This document shows, one piece after another, positions 32,871 to 43,771 of a DNA stretch of 56,599 nt. How positions within the stretch are numbered: the stretch's first letter is position 1; each line of letters opens with the position of its first letter. Source of the DNA: Bacteroidota bacterium (GTDB lineage Bacteria; Bacteroidota; Bacteroidia; NS11-12g; UBA955); NCBI GenBank assembly GCA_018333525.1, contig JAGXTF010000080.1:1-56599 (forward strand), written 5' to 3'. Position numbers and translations under genes: made by a program. Below the pieces are notes generated by a model, which saw only the letters and a list, made by a program, of their open reading frames with translations, searched no databases and was not told the DNA's origin.

Positions 32871-35800
32871 ATGAAGAGAATCTTACTATCAGTCATTTTT
32901 TTATTCCTTTCCTTTTCAGCAATTAAGCTCAGGGCAGACCATGTAATGGGTGCCGATATGAGTTACAAGTGTCTGGGTAATGGTAAATATAAAATTATTA
33001 TCGTTTTTTACCGCGATTGCCGCGGTGCTGCTGCACCTCCCAGCTGGAGTATCCTGAGCTGGTATGTGGGACAAAATGGTGGAAACTCCTGTGGCGGAGG
33101 TTCTTCTGGATTTCAGAATTTTCAACGGACCGGTATCCGCGATATCACCCCACGCTGTTCCACGGCCAATAAGCCCTGTAGCCCGCAAAATACAGACTAT
33201 ACCGGTGAAGGCGTAGAGGAGCATACTTATGAAACTGAAATTGATATTACCAAAACCCCTTTTGCAGGTGTTGTTGGAAAATCATCCAGTTGCTGTGAAC
33301 TAACTATTGCATATAATCAATGCTGCAGAAATGAAGCAATCACCACCGGGGCAACCTGGCAGGACTTCTGGACCACCTGTGTAATTAATGTCTGCAATAT
33401 TTCCAAATCCGACAACAAGTGCAATACTTCACCCAAGCTTACAAACGCGCCAATTGCATATGCCTGTTGTAACCAGCCCTATTACTTCAATAATGGTGCA
33501 TCGGATACTGTTGATTACGATTCACTTTCATACCGTCTTGCACCTGCCTTGCGCGGTGTACCAGCCAATTCAGTAACTTATTCAACCCCGTTTTCATATA
33601 AATATCCATTAACCCCATATTGTGTTCCTGCTACCAAAATTGATTGTCCGCCAAACCTGAAAACTGATCCGCCGCGCGGCTTTTTTCTGGATACCAGCAC
33701 AGGTGACCTTGTATTTACTCCAACCAAATGTGATGAAGTAGCAATCCTCTGTTTGGAGATTACCGAATGGCGAAAGGATACTTTGGGTAAATACATATGG
33801 GTTGGAAAAACCCGAAGGGATATACAGATCATTGTGAAGGATGATTGCGGTTATAATAAAACGCCTAAAATCACAGGTCCTACGGTAAATAAAGTTTGTG
33901 AAGGCGACAAAATATGCTTTGATATCGAAGGGAAAGACGAAACCTTTACACCTTACCAAACCATTCCGGATACTGTTCAGATGAAGTGGAACAATGGTAT
34001 TCCCGGTGGAACTTTCACCATAAAAAATCCCTCTGACAGGGAAAAAACTGCACAGTTCTGCTGGCAAACCAAAGTTGGGCAGGCAAGTGAAATTGCATAT
34101 GCTTTTACAGTTACTGCAACCGATGACCACTGCCCAAAACCATCACTTTCAACCCGTGGTTTTAAAGTGAAGGTGAACTTCCGTGCTTTTGATACACGCA
34201 AATACACCATTCTCAAATGTGGCAGGTTTGCTTATGAAGCCAAATTGCCTGAAGGATTCAGAGGTGTGGCGCAGTATAAATGGAGCTTCCGCGATAGTAA
34301 CGGAAACAATGAATTTTACTTTTCCAGTAAAAAGTCGGACACTATGACTTTCTATAAAGGTGGAAGGTATATAGTAGTGCACACAGTTAACAACAGCGAC
34401 AATTGTCCCACTATTTACAGAGATACCATAGACATTCCGAATCCTCCAACAGCGGTGCTGGCAACTAAAGATACTTTTGCCTGCTACAAAACCAAACTTG
34501 TGCTGGAGGCCAGTGTATTATATGCCAAATTGCCTTACAAATATTATTGGACTCGTCCTTTATTGCATATGTCTGGGGATACTTTCAACTCCATAACTCT
34601 GGGCAGTGTAGATCGCGATTCCACCATTATGGTTCAGGTTACTGATGGCGATGGATGCAATTTTTGGGATACTGCTACAGTATTTGTGAAGCCATTGCCA
34701 AATAATCCTGGTATTGCGGATCAGCGAATATGCACTTATCAGCAGGCAACCTTTGATGCACAGCACGCGGATACCATGTATTACCTCTGGAATACAGGGG
34801 ATACTACACGAAATATTACCAATCATATTGCCGGGGATTATATCGTCACTATTACTGATACCATTTGGGGTTGTCAGATGACAGATACTGCACATCTCTT
34901 TGTGAATGATACGGTAGTTTCATTGGCTGGTTCAGATAAAATCATTTGTAACAATGACAAGTATGATATTATTGCAAACCATAGAAATGCATCTTTAATT
35001 CCGGTTTATCAGTGGACGGATTTAAAAACCGGTACTGTGCTTGGTTCTAATCAAAAATATACGGTTCAGCCCAAGAATACCAACTCCACTGGTGGTTCCG
35101 CACAGTTTTTTACATATGAATTATTTACTAAAGTAACCCAGGTTGGTGTGACATGCGAACACAGAGATACAATGTCTATCAAAGTGAATACGCTGCCTTT
35201 GGTTTCATGGACAAAAAATCCGTTGGATCAGAAATGTCATGACTACGGGGATATTCGTCTGGATCCGTTTATCAACAGACCTTTGAATTCGCTTTGGAAG
35301 CAGGGAAATATCATGGTTTGGGGCACTAAAACCGGGTATGGATATAAATCCGGTTTGAACAACAATGGATTGTTGGATAGCATTAATTATGATGCGCATT
35401 ATTTCAGAACCAAGAAAATAAACAATGCAACAGAACTCAATGGTGGTAAGAATATAGAAGATGTCATTACCCTTTGGTTTAAAGATACCAATGGTTGCAT
35501 CAATACAGCGACAACACGCCAGCGCATCAATGGAAACCCAATTATAATACTCGACACCAGTATTTATTGTCAGGATAAAGGATGGGCCAAAATGGACAGC
35601 AGTGTTATTTCTCCGAAAACTAAATTCGGAAACAAACAATCCTGGCAAGTATTGCAGGTTCCAAGCGGGGTAGACCCGTCACTGGTATTGGTGGATAACA
35701 GTTTTGGTGCAGGAACGGATTGGGAATTGCATTTTGGAAATCCCACACAAGATTTTTATGCAGGAAATTATATTTTGAAATTCTCTGTTACAGATCAGGT

Positions 35801-37514
35801 TACCGGTTGCTTTGATACCGATACCACTATGGTTAAAATCATTACTGAACCAAATGTGGCGGTTTCTCCACCAAGTTTGGTTTGTTTGAATTGGGATACT
35901 CTGGACCTCAGAGATTACATAAAACTCAATGGATTCAAACCAAATATCAATACGAATAACTGGTTCACAATTTTAGAATACAAAAATCAACGCAACCACC
36001 CGAAGGTAACAAGTACCGTTCTGGATAAGGGTTATATGTTTTTACCTGCTAGTGGCGGTGGTACCTGGCTAATTAAATTCAGTTCAGATGAAACAGGTTG
36101 CTTGCGCGAAGACAGCTTCTTTGTAGATGTAATTGATACTCCAAGTGCTACATTGCTGCCACCAATTACCGTCTGCAGCAGCGGCACTCCTTTAGATCTG
36201 AACAGCAGGATTACCAATGTACAGCCTAGTTCCTCAACAGTGGTTTGGTCTGGTTGGAACGTAAGTCCCGGTTCCAGTTTATTTCCTCCAAAAAGTAAAG
36301 ACAGTGCAACATTGGAAGGACCATATGCAATGTTTTTGGAGTTAACCAACAGCAGCGGATGTAAAGGACATTATACTTATCCGGTAACTGTTCGCAGCCA
36401 GCCCGAAGTGAAAATCACTTCCAACAAACCATTAACGGCTTGTCAAAGAACTCCGGTTAATGTTACAAGTACTTCAAAATACAGCGACCAGAACAATGTA
36501 AATTGGGTGGGGATAAACGGTGCTGATGGAAATATCAGCAATCCCGCTGCACAAAATATCGTTTATGTTCATGGAAATCAGGATAGCATAAATAATTATG
36601 CCTGGTTGAAAGTAAGTACAGTTGCAATTCCAAATGAAGTATGTCCGCAGGCAGTGGATTCGATTCAAATTATTTTGCATCCATATCCGGCACCGGTGAT
36701 GACAAGCCCGTTTGACAGTTGTGTTCCATTTACATTGAATTTCTATGGTTCAGAATCCAAGAATATTCCGCTATCTCAATTGTCTTGGGATTGGGATTTT
36801 GGAAATAGCATTACCAGTGCTGTTCAGAACCCAACCGGCATAGCTTTTAGTCAATCCGGTAAATATACAGTTACCTTAAAAGTCACCAATGATGTGGGTC
36901 CATGTGCAACAACTATTAGTGAACCTGATTTTGTTGAGGCATATCCAAATCCTGTTGCCGATTTTACAACAGATCCAGCGTTCAAAACTACTGTTGCATT
37001 GCCGAAATTCACCATGCGCAATCTGAGTACTTTGGATCAGGCTATATTTAACGGCAGCATGTCTTACCAATGGGATTTTGGCGATCCTTTAACTGATCCA
37101 AATGATGTGAGTAATCTTGAAAATCCGAAATATGCTTATGGTAAAGATACCAATACCTATTACATCACTTTGCTCGTTACATCCAACCATGGTTGCGTTT
37201 CTACCATAACAAAGTCTGTTGTTATTGGTCCGGATATTATTGTATTTATTCCGGATGTTTTTACTCCGGAAGGTTCTGGTCCGGGAAGAAATGAAACATT
37301 CATGATTTCAGCTCTTAATTTCAAAACCATGAAGTTGCTGATCTTTAACCGCTGGGGAGAAAAACTTTATGAAACTACGGATGTTACCAAAGGGTGGGAC
37401 GGAAGATCCAATGGTGAAATTTGTCCGGATGGTGTTTATATTTACAAAATTCAGGTGGAGGCCCCTGATGGAAAAATTTATAATTATGATGGAACTGTAA
37501 CCCTTATGAGATAG
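32871..37514 (+). CDS. Giant surface protein with gliding-motility-associated (type B) C-terminal domain
   Basis: This is a 1547-residue exported protein with signal peptide MKRILLSVIFLFLSFSA. The N-terminal domain begins with HVMGADMSYKCLGNGKY and YRDCRG. It holds three vicinal Cys pairs (C141/142, C151/152, C199/200) and ends around ITEWRKDTLGKYIW. Many Ig/PKD-like modules follow, among them WDWDFGNSITSAVQNP and YQWDFGDPLTD near residues 1300-1440. The final 90 residues (FIPDVFTPEGSGPG to YDGTVTLMR) are the gliding-associated C-terminal domain that targets T9SS cargo to the surface. It is likely an adhesin-like component of motility or attachment; no role is proven. The next gene is a related protein that starts on its stop codon. 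Confidence 0.88.
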   Translation: MKRILLSVIFLFLSFSAIKLRADHVMGADMSYKCLGNGKYKIIIVFYRDCRGAAAPPSWSILSWYVGQNGGNSCGGGSSGFQNFQRTGIRDITPRCSTANKPCSPQNTDYTGEGVEEHTYETEIDITKTPFAGVVGKSSSCCELTIAYNQCCRNEAITTGATWQDFWTTCVINVCNISKSDNKCNTSPKLTNAPIAYACCNQPYYFNNGASDTVDYDSLSYRLAPALRGVPANSVTYSTPFSYKYPLTPYCVPATKIDCPPNLKTDPPRGFFLDTSTGDLVFTPTKCDEVAILCLEITEWRKDTLGKYIWVGKTRRDIQIIVKDDCGYNKTPKITGPTVNKVCEGDKICFDIEGKDETFTPYQTIPDTVQMKWNNGIPGGTFTIKNPSDREKTAQFCWQTKVGQASEIAYAFTVTATDDHCPKPSLSTRGFKVKVNFRAFDTRKYTILKCGRFAYEAKLPEGFRGVAQYKWSFRDSNGNNEFYFSSKKSDTMTFYKGGRYIVVHTVNNSDNCPTIYRDTIDIPNPPTAVLATKDTFACYKTKLVLEASVLYAKLPYKYYWTRPLLHMSGDTFNSITLGSVDRDSTIMVQVTDGDGCNFWDTATVFVKPLPNNPGIADQRICTYQQATFDAQHADTMYYLWNTGDTTRNITNHIAGDYIVTITDTIWGCQMTDTAHLFVNDTVVSLAGSDKIICNNDKYDIIANHRNASLIPVYQWTDLKTGTVLGSNQKYTVQPKNTNSTGGSAQFFTYELFTKVTQVGVTCEHRDTMSIKVNTLPLVSWTKNPLDQKCHDYGDIRLDPFINRPLNSLWKQGNIMVWGTKTGYGYKSGLNNNGLLDSINYDAHYFRTKKINNATELNGGKNIEDVITLWFKDTNGCINTATTRQRINGNPIIILDTSIYCQDKGWAKMDSSVISPKTKFGNKQSWQVLQVPSGVDPSLVLVDNSFGAGTDWELHFGNPTQDFYAGNYILKFSVTDQVTGCFDTDTTMVKIITEPNVAVSPPSLVCLNWDTLDLRDYIKLNGFKPNINTNNWFTILEYKNQRNHPKVTSTVLDKGYMFLPASGGGTWLIKFSSDETGCLREDSFFVDVIDTPSATLLPPITVCSSGTPLDLNSRITNVQPSSSTVVWSGWNVSPGSSLFPPKSKDSATLEGPYAMFLELTNSSGCKGHYTYPVTVRSQPEVKITSNKPLTACQRTPVNVTSTSKYSDQNNVNWVGINGADGNISNPAAQNIVYVHGNQDSINNYAWLKVSTVAIPNEVCPQAVDSIQIILHPYPAPVMTSPFDSCVPFTLNFYGSESKNIPLSQLSWDWDFGNSITSAVQNPTGIAFSQSGKYTVTLKVTNDVGPCATTISEPDFVEAYPNPVADFTTDPAFKTTVALPKFTMRNLSTLDQAIFNGSMSYQWDFGDPLTDPNDVSNLENPKYAYGKDTNTYYITLLVTSNHGCVSTITKSVVIGPDIIVFIPDVFTPEGSGPGRNETFMISALNFKTMKLLIFNRWGEKLYETTDVTKGWDGRSNGEICPDGVYIYKIQVEAPDGKIYNYDGTVTLMR

Positions 37515-40500
37515 TGCTCAGAAAGCTTTCATATCATTGGCATAATGCCATTAAAACCCTGCTATTTGTGGCGGGGTTTGGTGTTTATGGCGGTATCCAG
37601 GCTAAGCATATCCTTGGAGGTGAAATTTCCTACACCCATATTTCTGGTAATAAATATAAGTTTACCGCGCATATATATCGCAATTGCAACGAATGTGAAT
37701 TCAATACATTGAATTGTCTGGATATTAAAAATCTGGATATTTATGTAAGCCCTGAAGAGTTGGGTTTTGCAAAAAAATTGGGAACCATTCCAATTTCAAA
37801 AGTTTCCAAAAAAGATGTTACTCCTCTATGTAAATCGGCAAGTTCGGTATGCACCGGAGGATCTTTCTCCCATGGAATTGAAGAATTGATTTATGAGGGA
37901 ACGTATAATTTTGATACCATAATTGACTATTGCAAATTGGAAATTGGATTGCGCGTAGATTCAAGATTGGATGCGTACAACCAATCCATTAGTGAAGCAT
38001 ACTATAATTTTACGAGAATTAATATTTGCAACTATATCAACAATAACAGTCCGCAATTTCTATCTCCAACCTTTTATATATTGCCATTAAATCAAAGTTT
38101 TACTTACAATATTTTGGCAAGAGATTCGGATGGAGATTCACTGTCATATAAGTTTTCCAAAGCGCAGAAAGGCTGGAATTCCAATTGCACTTACCCTTCT
38201 GTTTATAGCGCTGCAAAACCAATCGATGTAAATTGTTCAAGTTCATGTGACCTGAATAAAAATACATGGCCGATAGATGGAATAGGAATAGAATCTAATT
38301 CAGGATGGATGGGTTTTACTCCAATTACCCAAAGTCAAACAGGATTTGTTGTTGTTGAAGTTACCGAATGGAGGAAAATTAATGGCAACTGGGCAGTGGT
38401 TGGAGTTAGCAGAAGAGATATGCAGGTAATCGTAGTGGATTTAAATAACAATCCTCCAAAAATTACTACTTCTGCATTTGAATATTTTGCTTGTAGTGAA
38501 ACCGATTTTTCTTTGGACTTTGGTATTCTCGATGCTATTTATTCAGGACTTAAAGATTCCGTTTCATTTTCAGTTTTTTCAGATTTACCGGGAGGTAATC
38601 AAGCAAAAGTTGGAAATTCCAAAAATCAGTTTGACGCATTATATACAGTTCCAATCACCAGAAATCTTATTCGAAGTAACCCTTATTATTTAACTATAGT
38701 CGCAACAGATAATCATTGTCCTGTGGTTGCAAGTACTTATAAAACTATTTCCATTAAAGTAACCGGAGTTCCGGATCCCGTCTCACAGGTGAGTTTTAAG
38801 GAATGCAACAAAGTGGAATTCAAAACCCAGGCATCGGGTTCGGAATACAAACATTTCTGGCATTTATTCAGTGGCAATTCGCTTTTGGAATCTAAGCATG
38901 GTGGCAATGGATATTTTGAAGTGCCAAACCCTGGTAAATATTACATCAGACATCAGGTGGAAAATACCAATACAGGTTGTCGGACTGAAACGGTAGACAG
39001 TATTGATGTACCATACTTTTCGCTGATGACTACCGGATTTTCCTGGCCTGATAACGTATGTCAAAATGAAGATTTTATTCTGAAAAAGAATTTCAATGGT
39101 GGAACAGCTGAATTTTATTATTGGTGGAATGGAATTCTTGGCACAGATTCATTTAAAATCAATATCAATAAACCAACAGTTTTTGAATTGTCTGTGAAGG
39201 ATAAAAATGGATGCAGGTATCAGTATTCCAAAGAAATCAAAATCTTTACCCCTGTAACTTTAAGCCCAAATGATACCGCAATGTGTTTACCCGCATCTGG
39301 TAAAGCGGTTAGTTTGAATAATCGCATTTCCATTACACCGGTTACCATCCTAAATCAATACAAATTTGAATATTTGGGTAGCAATGGAAATGTTACTACA
39401 TCAAATGGGAAATATTATTTTGCACCGGCTTCATCCGGCGACCACCTATTTAACTTTTTTTATACAGATGGCAATCTATGCCATTATGATGCCTCGTTTA
39501 CCATAAAGGTAGTAGATATTGTTCAAACAGGAATTCAAAGTCCTGCATCTGCCTGTAGCAACGAAAATAAACTGGATATCAACCAAATTACTTCCTGTAC
39601 ATTAAAGGATGGGATTTGGAAATCCAATACTGCCCCTGCAGCGGTTAGTGATGGATATTTCGATCCGAAAAAATCAGGTGCAGGTACATTTGATCTGGTT
39701 TTTGAAAAGGATTTAAATGGTTGTTTGTTGCATGACACAACAGAAATTGTGATACATAAAGCACCAGGTGTTTTTATCGTAAAACCAATGGATTCAGTAT
39801 TCTGTTCTACCCAAAATAATTTTACATTAGGTGCAATTCCTGTAGGTGGAGTGTGGCAAAATGATGTGAATGCACCAATGCCAAATATGGTTTCTCCGTC
39901 CGATTTAGCCTCAAAAAGTTTGAATCGGGCAACATATATTTACACTTATACGGATAAAATAAACGGATGCAAATCAACGGATAAGGTAACATTATATGTC
40001 AACCCGGCTGTGGAATATTCGCTATTACCGGGATATGAAATGTGTGCAAATTCTCAATTGCAAATTGATCCAAAAATTACAAATTCTTCCGGTATTCAAA
40101 TGAGTGGTTACCATCCGGATTTAGTGGTGAAGAGGGTAGATGATGCATATGTATTTTACAGCAGTAATGTAAAACAAAAAGTACTTGCGTCATACGTGTT
40201 CACTATAAAAGGTTATGAGGCCTGTCCGGATAAAACGGCTAATGTAGATATATCCATTAAGCCAATTCCGGAGATTGAAATTGAAGCAAAACCAGCACAG
40301 GGTTGTGTGCCTTTTTATTCTATTTTATCTGCGGAGAATAAAAATCCGAATGTAAAACCTTCCAGATATTATTGGAAAGAAGGAGCAGACTGGAATGAAG
40401 GATCCTTATTTAAGGCTATTGTTTTAAATACTGAAGGTGTTTATGCTTATGAGGTAAAAGCATCTGCTGAAGGGTGTTTTAGTGAAATTGCAAGAATTTC

Positions 40501-41062
40501 TGTTGAGGCATTTCAGACACCTGTTGCGCGATTTGAAACAGAGCCAAAAAACAGAACTGTATCTGCAGACTTTACACAACTTACTTTTTCAGATATAAGT
40601 AGTTCAAAAGTGCCTTATGTGAGATATTGGAATTTTGAAAGAGGTTCTCCAGCAACCAGCGACAAACAACGTGTTTCTGTTGACTTTCCGAAAGATACAG
40701 GTCTTTATGGGGTGAAATTATTATTGGTGACAGATCAGGGATGTCAGGCATCAGATTTCAAAAATATTCGCGTAAGACCGGGATTGCAGTTCTTTGTTCC
40801 AAATGCATTTACTCCGGATAGCAAAGGACCATATCAAAATGAAATGTTTCAGGTGGTGATGGATTCTGCATCTATGTTTCATTTAACCATACGCAACCGA
40901 TGGGGTCAATTAATGTTCTCTTCCATTAGCCAATTTTCGGGCTGGGATGGAACTTATTTGAATGAAAAAGCTCCGGCGGGTGTCTATGTGTGGGAGGTAG
41001 AAGCAAATACCATATACGGCAATTACGTAAAGAAATCCGGCACCGTTTCTTTATTGCGTTAA
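37514..41062 (+). CDS. Giant surface protein with gliding-motility-associated C-terminal domain, paralogue
   Basis: This 1182-residue protein begins at a GTG (37514-37516) overlapping the TAG of the preceding gene by one base. The signal peptide has a longer n-region (MLRKLSYHWHNAIKTLLFVAGF). The mature N-terminus, AKHILGGEISYTHISGNKYK, aligns with the HVMGADMSY start of the first gene, and VTEWRKINGNWAVV matches its ITEWRKDTLGKYIW. The middle carries Ig/PKD-like repeats; the C-terminal 90 residues (FVPNAFTPDSKGP to KKSGTVSLLR) are again the gliding-associated domain. The two are therefore tandem paralogues that are translationally coupled. The function is probably surface adhesion or motility. 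Confidence 0.85.
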   Translation: MLRKLSYHWHNAIKTLLFVAGFGVYGGIQAKHILGGEISYTHISGNKYKFTAHIYRNCNECEFNTLNCLDIKNLDIYVSPEELGFAKKLGTIPISKVSKKDVTPLCKSASSVCTGGSFSHGIEELIYEGTYNFDTIIDYCKLEIGLRVDSRLDAYNQSISEAYYNFTRINICNYINNNSPQFLSPTFYILPLNQSFTYNILARDSDGDSLSYKFSKAQKGWNSNCTYPSVYSAAKPIDVNCSSSCDLNKNTWPIDGIGIESNSGWMGFTPITQSQTGFVVVEVTEWRKINGNWAVVGVSRRDMQVIVVDLNNNPPKITTSAFEYFACSETDFSLDFGILDAIYSGLKDSVSFSVFSDLPGGNQAKVGNSKNQFDALYTVPITRNLIRSNPYYLTIVATDNHCPVVASTYKTISIKVTGVPDPVSQVSFKECNKVEFKTQASGSEYKHFWHLFSGNSLLESKHGGNGYFEVPNPGKYYIRHQVENTNTGCRTETVDSIDVPYFSLMTTGFSWPDNVCQNEDFILKKNFNGGTAEFYYWWNGILGTDSFKININKPTVFELSVKDKNGCRYQYSKEIKIFTPVTLSPNDTAMCLPASGKAVSLNNRISITPVTILNQYKFEYLGSNGNVTTSNGKYYFAPASSGDHLFNFFYTDGNLCHYDASFTIKVVDIVQTGIQSPASACSNENKLDINQITSCTLKDGIWKSNTAPAAVSDGYFDPKKSGAGTFDLVFEKDLNGCLLHDTTEIVIHKAPGVFIVKPMDSVFCSTQNNFTLGAIPVGGVWQNDVNAPMPNMVSPSDLASKSLNRATYIYTYTDKINGCKSTDKVTLYVNPAVEYSLLPGYEMCANSQLQIDPKITNSSGIQMSGYHPDLVVKRVDDAYVFYSSNVKQKVLASYVFTIKGYEACPDKTANVDISIKPIPEIEIEAKPAQGCVPFYSILSAENKNPNVKPSRYYWKEGADWNEGSLFKAIVLNTEGVYAYEVKASAEGCFSEIARISVEAFQTPVARFETEPKNRTVSADFTQLTFSDISSSKVPYVRYWNFERGSPATSDKQRVSVDFPKDTGLYGVKLLLVTDQGCQASDFKNIRVRPGLQFFVPNAFTPDSKGPYQNEMFQVVMDSASMFHLTIRNRWGQLMFSSISQFSGWDGTYLNEKAPAGVYVWEVEANTIYGNYVKKSGTVSLLR

Positions 41063-41071
41063 TTCTGACTC

Positions 41072-42463
41072 TCAGGCAGCTTTTAATCGTTTGTCTTTCA
41101 AGCGCTGCAACAAAATAAATCCGATTGCAAAAAAGACAATCAAAGCCAAAACGGAATTTTGCATTCCTTTTTCGGGAGAATGTTGTTCTACATAAGCAAA
41201 TATAAACAGGCCAATAACCATAGAAAATTTCTCAGTAATATCATAGAAACTGAAAAATGAAGCATGGTCTATGGTGTTTTCAGGTATTAGTTTGCCATAA
41301 GTGCTTCGACTCAAACTCTGAATACCACCCATAACGGCACCTACGAAAAATGCCAGCACATAAAAACCTGCAACGGCTTTATCGCGGTCAATATTTTTAT
41401 ATTCTGCATCGTACCATGCACCAATGCAAATTCCAACCCAGATTATCAGTGTAATTCCAAGAGAGAATTTATTGCCTTTTTTGCGTGAAATAAAAGAGAA
41501 AAAATAACTTCCCGCAATTCCAATAAATTGAATAATCAAAATAACCGGAATTAGCTGAGATGCCGGCATATTAAGGAGTTTAGCGCCGAAATACGCAGCA
41601 ACCAACATCACTGTTTGAACCCCCATACTATAAAATAAAAATGCAAAAAGGAAGCGATTTATACTCTTGCTTTTTCTAACCTGTTTAAATACTTTTTGAA
41701 TTTCATGAAAGCCTTTAAAGATGGATTCATCTTTAAGTTTCGGTTTCGGTTCTTTTACTTTTGTAAAAAAAATCTGCGCAAAACCCATCCACCAAATTGC
41801 TATCAAAATAAAGCAAATGCGCGTGGCCTGACCCTTGTCTATACCCAGTGATTCGCTAAAGCCCTGAATAAAAACCAGACATAAAATCAGCATCAAACTG
41901 CTGCCCAAATATCCAAATGAGAAGCCTTTTGCGCTTGTTTTATCCATGTTTTCCGGTGATGCTATTTCCGGTAAAAAAGAATTGTAAAATACCAAACTGC
42001 TCCAGAATCCCAGACTCGCAAAAAATATGGAAACAATGCCCCAGGGGAAAGTTTCCGGTTCTTTGGTAAGCAAATATAAACTGGCGCAAGAAAGCGCTCC
42101 CAGATAGCAGAAGAACCGCATAAAGTTCTTTTTATTGCCACGACTGTCTGCAATACCGGAAAGGAGAGGAGAGAGAAAACAAATTACCAAAAAGGACAGG
42201 GCTAGAGCGTAATTGCTGATAACAGTGTTCTTAAATGTACTTCCCAGAAATACTACATTGTCATCAATGATATCTCCGGCACTATTTTTTTTTGTAGTAA
42301 CTGCCGTGTAATAAATTGGGAAAATAGCAGAAGAAATAACCAGTGGATACACACTATTGGCCCAATCGTACATGGCCCAGGCAGTGGTCGTTTTTTTGTT
42401 GTCTTTTTCCGGGAGATGTCCGGTTTCAGTCTCTAATGCTTCAGCGAAAGCGGTTTGTGTCAT
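41072..42463 (-). CDS. UMF1-type MFS transporter
   Basis: This 463-residue membrane protein, from the ATG at 42463, has about 12 helices. An in-frame TTG at 42475 is less likely as start. It matches the UMF1/Atg22-like MFS family: WAMYDWANSVYPLVISS at the N-terminus is the family signature, and GFSFGYLGSSL and the GGIQSLSRSTYGKLIP segment agree. Relatives include the yeast vacuolar amino-acid effluxer Atg22 and many bacterial homologues of unknown substrate. It lies 10 bp from the convergent gliding-protein gene and 51 bp downstream of clpX on the same strand. The substrate cannot be told. Confidence 0.88.
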   Translation of the reverse strand: MTQTAFAEALETETGHLPEKDNKKTTTAWAMYDWANSVYPLVISSAIFPIYYTAVTTKKNSAGDIIDDNVVFLGSTFKNTVISNYALALSFLVICFLSPLLSGIADSRGNKKNFMRFFCYLGALSCASLYLLTKEPETFPWGIVSIFFASLGFWSSLVFYNSFLPEIASPENMDKTSAKGFSFGYLGSSLMLILCLVFIQGFSESLGIDKGQATRICFILIAIWWMGFAQIFFTKVKEPKPKLKDESIFKGFHEIQKVFKQVRKSKSINRFLFAFLFYSMGVQTVMLVAAYFGAKLLNMPASQLIPVILIIQFIGIAGSYFFSFISRKKGNKFSLGITLIIWVGICIGAWYDAEYKNIDRDKAVAGFYVLAFFVGAVMGGIQSLSRSTYGKLIPENTIDHASFFSFYDITEKFSMVIGLFIFAYVEQHSPEKGMQNSVLALIVFFAIGFILLQRLKDKRLKAA

Positions 42464-42514
42464 AAATACCTGCAAAAATGCTAAGCAAGTATATAGGATT
42501 TAATTGATTCCTGA

Positions 42515-43762
42515 TCAGGCAGCCTTAAAAATTGCTTTATGTTTTTCCCACTGTCCGCTGGCATCGTTCAATGAAATCCGCAATTTTTTAACACCTTTTT
42601 TACCCGGTATTTCATACATATGATCCAGCAAAATAGCTTCGCAAATTCCTCGCAAACCCCTTGCCCCAAGCTCAAATTCAAATGCTTTGTCAACAATAAA
42701 GTCTATCACTTCATCATCAAAAGAAAGTTGAATTCCTTCCAATTCAAACAATTTCATGTATTGTTTTATTAAGGCATTTTTGGGCTTGGTAAGAATATTG
42801 TGCAGCGCATCCTTGTCCAGAGGTGTCAATGCTGTTATTACCGGAAGTCTTCCAATTATTTCGGGTATCAAACCAAATTTTTTCAAATCGGCCGGTGAAA
42901 CATGTTTTAAAATTTCTGATTTTTCCAGTTTGTCAATTCCAAAAACTTTAAATCCTACAGCATTGTTCTGTACCCTGCGTGAAATAATATTTTCAATTCC
43001 ATCAAAGGCACCGCCGCATATAAACAGAATATTGGAAGTGTCCAGCTTGGTGTATTTCTGATCCGGGTGTTTGCGTCCACCTTCCGGTGCAACATGCGCC
43101 ACAGTACCTTCCAGAATTTTCAATAGACCTTGTTGTACGCCTTCTCCGCTTACATCGCGGGTAATAGAAGGATTATCGGATTTGCGACTGATTTTATCAA
43201 TTTCATCCAGATAAATAATACCGCGTTCCGCAGCCTTCACATCGTAATTTGCAACCTGGAGCAATCTGCTGAGAATACTCTCCACATCATCACCTACATA
43301 ACCTGCTTCGGTTAATACGGTTGCATCGGCTATGCAAAATGGAACATTCAGGTATTTGGCTAAAGTTCTTGCAAGAAGTGTTTTGCCAGTTCCTGTTTCT
43401 CCAACGAGAAGGATGTTACTTTTCTCAATTTCCACATCTGCCGTTTTCTTCAGATTCAAAATTCTTTTGTAATGGTTGTATACCGCAACAGACATTACTT
43501 TTTTGGTGTCGTCCTGTCCGATTACGTATTCATCCAAATGACCTTTTATTTCAGCCGGTGTGGGAAGACTGATGTTAAATCCATCAGATGCATCTTCTTT
43601 TTTAGCAGTAGATCCTGGTTGAAAGCCGAGTTCTTCTTCTACAATTTTGTGGGCTTGTTCTGCGCAATTTTCACAGATATGGCCTTCCAGTCCACTGATC
43701 AGTAAAACGGTTTCCTCTTTTTTGCGACCGCAGAAAGAGCAAGTCTGTTCTTTGGTTTTCAT
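42515..43762 (-). CDS. clpX: ATP-dependent Clp protease ATP-binding subunit ClpX
   Basis: This 415-residue AAA+ unfoldase feeds ssrA- and other-tagged proteins to ClpP. The N-terminal zinc-binding domain is intact (C8, C11, C30, C33: CSFCGR and ICENC). The AAA module has Walker A GETGTGKT, Walker B IIYLDEID, and the pore loop region GYVGDD. An IGF-type ClpP-docking loop is not obvious by eye in its usual place, but [14 protein letters not shown] is conserved. It lies 9 bp downstream of clpP, a standard clpP-clpX order. Length is normal. Confidence 0.97.
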   Translation of the reverse strand: MKTKEQTCSFCGRKKEETVLLISGLEGHICENCAEQAHKIVEEELGFQPGSTAKKEDASDGFNISLPTPAEIKGHLDEYVIGQDDTKKVMSVAVYNHYKRILNLKKTADVEIEKSNILLVGETGTGKTLLARTLAKYLNVPFCIADATVLTEAGYVGDDVESILSRLLQVANYDVKAAERGIIYLDEIDKISRKSDNPSITRDVSGEGVQQGLLKILEGTVAHVAPEGGRKHPDQKYTKLDTSNILFICGGAFDGIENIISRRVQNNAVGFKVFGIDKLEKSEILKHVSPADLKKFGLIPEIIGRLPVITALTPLDKDALHNILTKPKNALIKQYMKLFELEGIQLSFDDEVIDFIVDKAFEFELGARGLRGICEAILLDHMYEIPGKKGVKKLRISLNDASGQWEKHKAIFKAA

Positions 43763-43771
43763 TTTCGCAAA

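Noticed and set aside
33609-34130. 173-codon frame opposite the giant gliding protein
   Set aside because: Antisense shadow of a long coding region with consistent domain features.
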